DNA from: SZAS-103 sp038216155
Lineage (GTDB): Bacteria; Pseudomonadota; Gammaproteobacteria; Xanthomonadales; Xanthomonadaceae
Assembly (NCBI GenBank): GCA_038216155.1
Contig: JBBQQH010000103.1
Span: 1-5,108 of the forward strand
Length of the DNA stretch: 5,108 nt
Reading direction: 5' to 3'
Notes under the pieces: generated by a model
Seen by the model: only the letters and a program-made list of their open reading frames with translations
Database searches by the model: none
Told to the model about the DNA's origin: nothing
In this document: piece after piece, positions 1-5,108 of the stretch
Numbering within the stretch: the stretch's first letter is position 1
Layout of the letters: the number at the start of each line of letters is the position of its first letter
Translations under genes and position numbers: made by a program

Positions 1-1149
1 ATAGGGGACTGCGCTAACCGCTATCTCCAAGCTGCGCTGACCGGTGTCAGGCGATTTCCGTATGCGCAGGCACTGCGCGCGAAGACGACGCACCGCCACG
101 ACTTCCTGGGAGCGTACGTCGCCGACCTCGGCAATGTGATCGATTTCGACGTGATCCGCGATGCCAAGGTTCGTATTGGAGTCGATCCACTCGGTGGGGC
201 CGGTGTGCACTACTGGGCTCGGATTGCCGAGCATCACAGGCTCGACCTCACCGTGGTCAGGGACTTGGTTGACCCGACTTTTGGTTTTATGACGGTCGAC
301 TGGGATGGCAGGATCCGAATGGATCCATCTTCTCCTTATGCCATGCAAAGCCTGATCGGATTGAAAGATCGGTTCGACGTTGCGTTCGCCTGCGATACCG
401 ATCACGACCGGCACGGAATCGTTACCCGCAGCCAAGGTTTAATGCCGCCCAATCATTTTCTTGCCGTTGCAGTCCATTACTTGATTCAACACCGGCCGAA
501 GTGGGGCAAAGACGCAGCAATCGGCAAGACTGTCGTGAGCAGCGTCATGATTGATCGCGTGGCCGCCAAACTGGGCCGCCGACTTTATGAAGTGCCGGTC
601 GGATTCAAATGGTTCGTGAACGGGCTACTCGATGGCTCGCTCGGTTTCGGCGGCGAAGAGAGTGCCGGCGCGTCTTTTTTGCGCACAGACGGCAGCGTGT
701 GGACGACCGACAAAGACGGCATGATTCCATCGCTGCTCGCGGCAGAAATCACGGCGTGCATGAAATGCGACCCGGGCGAGATCTATTGCGACCTGGCGCG
801 CGAATTCGGTGAGCCGGCATTTGAGCGGGTCGATTCGCCTGCAACACCCGCTGAGAAATCACTTCTGTCGAAGATCACTTCAGCGCAAGTTAAGTCTAAG
901 GAATTGGCCGGTGAAAAAATTCAAAATATTCTTACACAAGCGCCGGGAAACGGCGCCGCAATCGGTGGTTTGAAAGTTATCTCCGAAAACGGCTGGTTTG
1001 CCGCGCGGCCTTCTGGTACGGAAGACATCTACAAGATTTATGCGGAGAGCTTGCAGGGCGAGGATCATCTGCACCGCATCCTGACGGAAGCGCGGGCGAT
1101 CGTCAGTGAGACACTGACGGCGGGGCTAAAAACGCCTAGCGATCCATGA
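1..1149 (+). CDS. pgm: Phosphoglucomutase (alpha-D-glucose phosphate-specific), 5'-truncated by the window edge
   Basis: This enzyme interconverts alpha-glucose 1-phosphate and glucose 6-phosphate (EC 5.4.2.2) in the cytoplasm. The frame is open from base 1 and ends at TGA 1147-1149, giving 382 residues. The residues before the GTG at 136 (ANRYLQAALTGV, then DFLGAYVADLGNVIDF) already match E. coli Pgm, so that GTG is internal and the true start lies upstream. E. coli Pgm has about 546 residues, so roughly 160 N-terminal residues are outside the window, including the phosphoserine loop. Visible landmarks, numbered from base 1, are VDPLGGAG, the Mg-binding loop DTDHDRHG (Asp132, 134, 136; bases 394-408), EVPVGFKWF (589-615), the sugar-recognition loop GEESAG (652-669) and the phosphate-binding loop RPSGTED (1006-1026). 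All key residues in this part are intact. The GH94 gene follows after 28 bases, so the two are probably co-transcribed. Family assignment is by recalled similarity to E. coli Pgm and is very secure. Whether the missing 5' part is intact cannot be seen. Confidence 0.97.
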   Translation: MGDCANRYLQAALTGVRRFPYAQALRAKTTHRHDFLGAYVADLGNVIDFDVIRDAKVRIGVDPLGGAGVHYWARIAEHHRLDLTVVRDLVDPTFGFMTVDWDGRIRMDPSSPYAMQSLIGLKDRFDVAFACDTDHDRHGIVTRSQGLMPPNHFLAVAVHYLIQHRPKWGKDAAIGKTVVSSVMIDRVAAKLGRRLYEVPVGFKWFVNGLLDGSLGFGGEESAGASFLRTDGSVWTTDKDGMIPSLLAAEITACMKCDPGEIYCDLAREFGEPAFERVDSPATPAEKSLLSKITSAQVKSKELAGEKIQNILTQAPGNGAAIGGLKVISENGWFAARPSGTEDIYKIYAESLQGEDHLHRILTEARAIVSETLTAGLKTPSDP

Positions 1150-1162
1150 AAAGTCATATCTT

Positions 1163-1168
1163 GGAGAG
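1163..1168 (+). promoter_or_regulatory. Ribosome binding site of the GH94 gene
   Basis: GGAGAG is a good Shine-Dalgarno match and the only one in the 28-base gap after pgm. It sits 9 bases before GTG 1178, which is in the GH94 frame, and 5 bases before ATG 1174, which is not. It therefore supports initiation at this spot rather than at ATG 1232, which has no comparable sequence upstream. It does not clearly decide between the two overlapping starts. I see no convincing promoter or terminator in the gap, consistent with an operon with pgm. Confidence 0.75.
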
Positions 1169-1173
1169 AAATT

Positions 1174-1242
1174 ATGAGTGATAGAACACAGGCCAGTCAC
1201 CCGCAAGGGGGCTCCATTACCCACGGATGCAATGGAATCTGA
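1174..1242 (+). other. 22-codon open frame from ATG 1174, overlapping the GH94 start (leader peptide or displaced true start)
   Basis: ATG at 1174 opens a frame of 22 codons (MSDRTQASHPQGGSITHGCN, then GI) ending at TGA 1240-1242. It shares the ribosome binding site with GTG 1178 and lies in the other frame. The peptide resembles nothing I know, so a separate gene is unlikely. There is a simpler reading. A run of five G at 1207-1211 lies inside it, and with one G fewer the ATG frame would join the GH94 frame and read MSDRTQASHPQGAPLPTDAM, then ESDAIAGL. The ATG may thus be the real GH94 start, displaced by a one-base insertion, a sequencing error or frameshifting. Confidence 0.35.
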
Positions 1243-4200
1243 CGCCATCGCCGGACTTTCCCCTTCCGCACCCGGCGACAGCGCCTCACGTCGGCTGTGC
1301 CTGCTCTCGAACGGCACGTATAGCGTGATGCTCAGCGACAGCGGTTCCGGATACAGTCAATGGCGAGACCTGTCGGTAACGCGCTGGCGCGAGGATTCCA
1401 CCCGCGATAGCTGGGGCAGTTATCTGCTGCTGCGCGACGAAGACAGCGGCGTCGCATGGTCGGCCACACGGCAACCCTTGGGCGCTGCATCACAGGATGT
1501 TGTAATGAATTTTGGTGCCGGTCTCGCAGAGTTTGTCCGCCGCGATGACGCGTTGGACAGCACGCTGGAAATCGCCGTGGCCGACGACGCCGATATCGAG
1601 TTGCGCCGCCTCACCCTGCGCAACCACGGCGAGAATCCGCGTTCCTTGTCGATAACCTCCTATGCCGAGTTGGTGCTCGGGCCGACCGGAGCCGACAACG
1701 CACATCCGGCGTTCTCCAAAATGTTCGTGCAAACCGAGTGGGATCCGCAACATGGGCTGTTGCTGGCCACACGGCGGCGGCGCGTGGTCGGGGAACCGGA
1801 AATTTGGGCTGCCCATGCGTTGCAAATCGAAGGTCAGCCAATTGACCGTGCGCTCGAATACGAAACTGATCGCGCTCGGTTTCTCGGGCGTTGCCGAACT
1901 TTGCGCAATGCGCAGGCAATGCAACCGGGCGCCGCCTTGTCGAACACCACTGGCACCGTGCTCGATCCTATCTTCAGCCTGCGCCACCGAGTCACGATCG
2001 CGCCCGGTGCCAGCGTACGACTGTTACTGTGGACACGGTTGGCCGATTTGCGAGAGGGCGCGCTGGCATTGACCGCGCAATTGAACAACGTGAACGCTGC
2101 AGGACAATTATTCGCTGGTGCCGCACGATTTGCTGCAGCCGAACATACGCGCTTCGGCATCGACGCGGTGCACGTCGAACGTTTAGCGCATTGGCTTAGT
2201 GCGTTGGTAATCAGCGATCCGCGCCAACGTGCAGCCGCCGATGTGTTGGTGCGCGGTCGCGGCGGACCGCGCACGCTTTGGACGGCCGGAATTTCCGGTG
2301 ATCGCCCGATGGTCCTGCTGTGCCTCGACAACCCGGCTGAACTGCCGCGCGTGCAGGGACTGCTGCTGGCGCAAAACGACTGGCGCAGCAAGCGCTTTGC
2401 CGTCGATGTGGTGCTGTTGAATACCGCCTTCGGCGCCGCTGGTGAGGCGCTGCACAACGCGCTGGAACCACTGGTGAGCGGGCAGCAGGAGTTGCTGAAA
2501 GCCGATACCTCGATGGTGAAGGCCGGTGTGTTTGTGTTGCGTGATGACGAGATCAGCGACGACTTTCGCAACGGCCTGCTGACGCTGGCCCGCGTGCTGC
2601 TCGGCGCCAACGAATCCACTCGCATTGTCCAGGGTGCCGCTCTAAAGGCGGGCGCGGCCATTATTGCCAGCACGCCGGCACACACTGCCAAAGCGTTGCT
2701 AGGCCCACTGGAATTCGCCAATGGCAGCGGTGGCTTCAGCCATGCCGGTCGCGCGTATCACATCCATCTCGATGACCAGCACTGCACACCGGCACCCTGG
2801 GTCAATGTGATCGCGAATCCTACATTCGGCTTTCTCGTTTCGGCCGAGGGCGGCGGTTATGTGTGGTCGAGTAACAGCCAGCAGAACCCGATCACGCCGT
2901 GGCCGAACGATCCGGTCAGTGATATGCCACATGAGATCTTGTATCTGCGCGACGAAGACAGCGGTGCTTTATGGAGCGCCACAGCGCTGCCGATTCGCGT
3001 CCTCGGTGCGACCTACAAGATCACCCATGGCAAGGGCTATAGCTACTTTACAAACGATGCCCATGGCGTAGAGCTGGAGCTAACACTGTGCGTACCAACT
3101 ACCGATCCAATCAAGTTGTCGCGGCTGCGTCTGTGCAACCGCTCGACGCGCGCGCGGCACTTGGTCGTCACCGGCTATGTCGAATGGGCGCTGGGGGCGA
3201 ACGGCACTACACCGGCGCAGTTTGTGGTCACCTCGCGTGATGCGCAAACGGGAGCGCTGTTCGCGCGCAACCCATGGCGCAGCGATATTGGCGAACATGT
3301 CGCGTTCATCGACATGGCTGGCCAGCAACAATCGATGAGCGGCGATCGCCGTGAGTTTCTCGGTCTGTTCGGCGCGGTTGACCAGCCGGCCGCGCTGCAA
3401 GGCGACAGGCCGCTGTCGGGTCGCCTCGGCGCGGGTCTTGATCCGTGCGGCGCACTGCAGACGCGGATCGAACTGCCGCCAAATACACAGTTCGACCTCA
3501 TTTTTGTGATCGGTGAATCCACTTGTGACGCAGACGCGCAGACATTGGTCATGAAATACCGCGCAATCGGCATCGACCAGGTGCTCGCCGAAGTCGCCGT
3601 GCAGTGGAGCGATCTGCTCGATACGGTGCAGGTACACACGCCGGATCGGGCAATGGACATCATGCTCAACGACTGGCTGCTGTACCAGGTTCTGAGTTGC
3701 CGCGTGTGGGCGCGCACAGCCTACTATCAGGCGAGTGGTGCATATGGTTTTCGCGATCAGTTGCAGGACATGATGGCGCTGTGCGTGAGTCGGCCCAATC
3801 TCGCCCGCGAACATCTGCTGCGCGCGGCCGGTCGCCAGTTTGCCGAAGGCGACGTGCAACACTGGTGGTTGCCGCCAGCGGGGCAGGGCATTCGCACCAA
3901 GATTGCTGACGACCGCATCTGGCTCGCTTACGTTGCAATGCATTATGTCGAAGCGACTGGTGATGTCTCAGTGCTGGACGAGGTGGTGCCTTTCCTTACT
4001 GGTCGGGTCATACCAGGCGACGACACCGACGCCTTTTTTCAGCCAGGCGAGTCTGACCAGAAGGTCAGCGTATATGAACACTGTGCCCGCGCGCTTGACT
4101 CCAGCCTGACGCGCGGCGCCCACGGCCTACCGCTGATTCAAACCGGAGACTGGAACGACGGCATGAACAGCGTCGGTGAACAAGGCCGCGGTGAAAGCAC

Positions 4201-5108
4201 CTGGCTTGCGTGGTTTTTGCTGGCCACCATCGCGGCGTTCACGCCAATCGCCGAGCAACGCGGCGAATCCGAGCGCGTAAATCGCTGGCGTGATTACGCC
4301 GCTGCGATGCGCGTTGCATTGGAGCAGGCATGGGACGGTCAGTGGTACCGCCGCGGCTACTACGACAACGGTGCGCCACTGGGCTCGCACGTAAGCGAGG
4401 GATGCCAGATTGACAGCATCGCACAATCGTGGAGTGTGCTGGCAGGGGTCGAGAACCCGCAATACGCCGCACAGGCCATGACCTCGGTCGATCGCCTGCT
4501 TGTTGATCATCAGAACCAGATCGCGCAGTTGTTCACCCCGCCTTTCGACCGCGACACGCAAAACCCCGGCTACATCAAAGGCTATCCGCCGGGCGTGCGC
4601 GAAAACGGTGGCCAATACACACACGGCGCGACCTGGTCGATCTTCGCCTGGGCCCAACTCGGTGACGGCGATCGCGCCGGAGCGGAGTGCGACCTGCGCA
4701 TCCCGATGCAACACAGCGAAAGTGCTGAAGCGGTGGCGCGCTATAAGGTGGAACCGTACGTCGCCTGTGCGGACGTCTACTCCGTCGCGCCGCACATCGG
4801 CCGCGGCGGCTGGACCTGGTACACCGGCTCCGCCGCGTGGTTGTATCGCGCCGGTCTCGAAGCGGTGCTCGGTTTCCAGTTGCGCGGCGATCACCTGCGC
4901 ATCGATCCGTGCATTCCCGAAGCCTGGCCCGGCTTCCAACTCACGTATCAAAAACGCGGACTGGAAAACGTCATGACGCGCTACGAGATCACGGTCGAGA
5001 ATACGGGGCGTGTCTGTCGCGGTGTCACTCGTGTGGAGCTCGACGGCGACGTGCTCCAGGCAGAGGACGCGATTGCCTTGGCGGATGACGGCCGAACCCA
5101 TTGGCTGC
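1178..5108 (+). CDS. GH94 beta-glucan phosphorylase-like protein, equivalent to the C-terminal half of NdvB/ChvB cyclic beta-1,2-glucan synthase; 3'-truncated by the window edge
   Basis: GH94 enzymes are inverting phosphorylases that split a beta-glucoside with phosphate to give alpha-glucose 1-phosphate. One frame is open for 1310 codons with no stop. Numbering from GTG 1178: residues 1-38 are a polar, Ser/Pro-rich lead with no signal peptide. A first beta-supersandwich spans about 39-290 (LLSNGTYSVMLSDSGSGYSQ, WRDLSVTRWRED). A linking segment follows, about 290-510 (WTAGISGDRP at 368-377). A second supersandwich spans about 512-800 (APWVNVIANPTFGF; TPWPNDPVSD from 573; VTGYVEWALG). The catalytic barrel runs from about 809, with GFRDQLQD (857-864), GDWNDGM (990-996, holding the general-acid Asp), ENGGQYTHG (1142-1150) and GGWTWYTGSA. 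His1149, Thr1216 and Gly1217 match the phosphate site known from chitobiose phosphorylase. Full synthases carry membrane segments and GT84 upstream; this protein has neither. That suggests a cytosolic 1,2-beta-oligoglucan phosphorylase-like role (compare EC 2.4.1.333), although linkage specificity is inferred. The last residues (RVELDGD, LADDGRTHWL) match the family's usual C-terminus, so few codons are missing. GTG 1178 was chosen for its ribosome binding site and frame; ATG 1232 and a displaced ATG 1174 are alternatives. Confidence 0.93.
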   Translation, partial: MIEHRPVTRKGAPLPTDAMESDAIAGLSPSAPGDSASRRLCLLSNGTYSVMLSDSGSGYSQWRDLSVTRWREDSTRDSWGSYLLLRDEDSGVAWSATRQPLGAASQDVVMNFGAGLAEFVRRDDALDSTLEIAVADDADIELRRLTLRNHGENPRSLSITSYAELVLGPTGADNAHPAFSKMFVQTEWDPQHGLLLATRRRRVVGEPEIWAAHALQIEGQPIDRALEYETDRARFLGRCRTLRNAQAMQPGAALSNTTGTVLDPIFSLRHRVTIAPGASVRLLLWTRLADLREGALALTAQLNNVNAAGQLFAGAARFAAAEHTRFGIDAVHVERLAHWLSALVISDPRQRAAADVLVRGRGGPRTLWTAGISGDRPMVLLCLDNPAELPRVQGLLLAQNDWRSKRFAVDVVLLNTAFGAAGEALHNALEPLVSGQQELLKADTSMVKAGVFVLRDDEISDDFRNGLLTLARVLLGANESTRIVQGAALKAGAAIIASTPAHTAKALLGPLEFANGSGGFSHAGRAYHIHLDDQHCTPAPWVNVIANPTFGFLVSAEGGGYVWSSNSQQNPITPWPNDPVSDMPHEILYLRDEDSGALWSATALPIRVLGATYKITHGKGYSYFTNDAHGVELELTLCVPTTDPIKLSRLRLCNRSTRARHLVVTGYVEWALGANGTTPAQFVVTSRDAQTGALFARNPWRSDIGEHVAFIDMAGQQQSMSGDRREFLGLFGAVDQPAALQGDRPLSGRLGAGLDPCGALQTRIELPPNTQFDLIFVIGESTCDADAQTLVMKYRAIGIDQVLAEVAVQWSDLLDTVQVHTPDRAMDIMLNDWLLYQVLSCRVWARTAYYQASGAYGFRDQLQDMMALCVSRPNLAREHLLRAAGRQFAEGDVQHWWLPPAGQGIRTKIADDRIWLAYVAMHYVEATGDVSVLDEVVPFLTGRVIPGDDTDAFFQPGESDQKVSVYEHCARALDSSLTRGAHGLPLIQTGDWNDGMNSVGEQGRGESTWLAWFLLATIAAFTPIAEQRGESERVNRWRDYAAAMRVALEQAWDGQWYRRGYYDNGAPLGSHVSEGCQIDSIAQSWSVLAGVENPQYAAQAMTSVDRLLVDHQNQIAQLFTPPFDRDTQNPGYIKGYPPGVRENGGQYTHGATWSIFAWAQLGDGDRAGAECDLRIPMQHSESAEAVARYKVEPYVACADVYSVAPHIGRGGWTWYTGSAAWLYRAGLEAVLGFQLRGDHLRIDPCIPEAWPGFQLTYQKRGLENVMTRYEITVENTGRVCRGVTRVELDGDVLQAEDAIALADDGRTHWL
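1430..1449 (+). repeat. Direct repeat copy 1, in the first beta-supersandwich unit of the GH94 gene
   Basis: These 20 bases, encoding LRDEDSG, are identical to bases 2945-2964. They are the most conserved point of an internal duplication seen at protein level: LRDEDSGVAWSAT here and LRDEDSGALWSAT in the second unit. The copies are 1515 bases apart, exactly 505 codons, so both are read in the same frame. The repeat reflects the two-unit domain architecture and shows no sign of a mobile element. Confidence 0.9.
2945..2964 (+). repeat. Direct repeat copy 2, in the second beta-supersandwich unit of the GH94 gene
   Basis: This is identical over 20 bases to 1430-1449 and encodes the same LRDEDSG. 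Similarity between the units continues beyond the exact repeat at protein level. ELRRLTLRN with SITSYAELVLG in unit 1 corresponds to KLSRLRLCN with VVTGYVEWALG in unit 2. NGTYSVMLSDSGSGY in unit 1 corresponds to NPTFGFLVSAEGGGY in unit 2. The unit pair is a known feature of the NdvB C-terminal region; the exact nucleotide identity is local. Confidence 0.9.

Noticed and set aside
136..1149. GTG at 136 as the start of phosphoglucomutase (337 residues)
   Set aside because: The frame is open back to base 1 and the upstream residues match Pgm (ANRYLQAALTGV and DFLGAYVADLGNVIDF). The gene is cut by the window edge, and no ribosome binding site precedes 136.
1150..1177. Possible terminator or promoter between the two genes
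   Set aside because: The gap is only 28 bases, with no GC-rich hairpin followed by T residues and no convincing -35/-10 pair. Apart from the ribosome binding site it shows nothing.
1662..2199. Plus-strand frames at 1662-2072 and 1891-2199, considered as a sign that the GH94 gene is broken by frameshifts
   Set aside because: Codon-by-codon reading shows the GH94 frame open and family-like straight through this stretch. The other frames give Cys/Arg-rich translations without similarity to anything I know.
1834..2721. Minus-strand open frame of 295 codons
   Set aside because: It is opposite the linking segment of the GH94 protein. Its Ser/Ala/Arg-rich composition is typical of antisense translation of GC-rich coding DNA, and it contains no motif.
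3080..3943. Minus-strand open frame of 287 codons
   Set aside because: It is a shadow of the GH94 second supersandwich and start of the barrel, rich in His, Arg and Gln, with no recognisable family. A second minus-strand frame overlaps the same stretch, as expected for shadows.
4127..5101. Minus-strand open frame of 324 codons opposite the end of the GH94 gene
   Set aside because: It lies wholly opposite the catalytic barrel, which is highly conserved in the plus frame. Its translation has no recognisable domain and looks like the mirror of a GC-rich gene with few stops.

Overview
The window holds two genes on the + strand, tightly spaced and both cut by a window edge. Together they cover essentially all 5108 bases. 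I see no RNA gene, mobile element, CRISPR array, promoter or terminator. The DNA is GC-rich with strong GC3 bias in the second gene. The first gene is an Escherichia coli-type phosphoglucomutase and the second resembles the C-terminal half of NdvB/ChvB cyclic beta-1,2-glucan synthases. This fits a GC-rich proteobacterium or a relative, but two genes are too few to name a lineage.

Layout: bases 1-1149 encode the C-terminal 382 residues of phosphoglucomutase (Pgm). The reading frame is open back to base 1, so the gene starts before the window and the GTG at 136 is internal. A 28-base gap (1150-1177) carries a good Shine-Dalgarno sequence. From about 1178 to the right edge runs one uninterrupted frame of 1310 codons with no stop. 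It encodes a glycoside hydrolase family 94 (GH94) protein with two beta-supersandwich units, an intervening segment and a C-terminal catalytic (alpha/alpha)6 barrel. Its last residues match the usual end of the family, so probably only a few codons are missing. It lacks the membrane segments and the GT84 glucosyltransferase that precede this module in full-length cyclic glucan synthases.

How the genes may work together (inference): a stand-alone GH94 enzyme should phosphorolyse beta-linked gluco-oligosaccharides, probably beta-1,2, releasing alpha-glucose 1-phosphate. Pgm converts that to glucose 6-phosphate. Run in reverse, the pair could feed glycan synthesis. The gene order, the short gap and the lack of a signal peptide on the GH94 protein suggest a cytosolic phosphorolysis or oligoglucan-salvage operon. 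The points most worth a second look are the missing GT84 half, the pairing with pgm, and an ambiguous start with two overlapping start codons and a five-G run that separates their frames.
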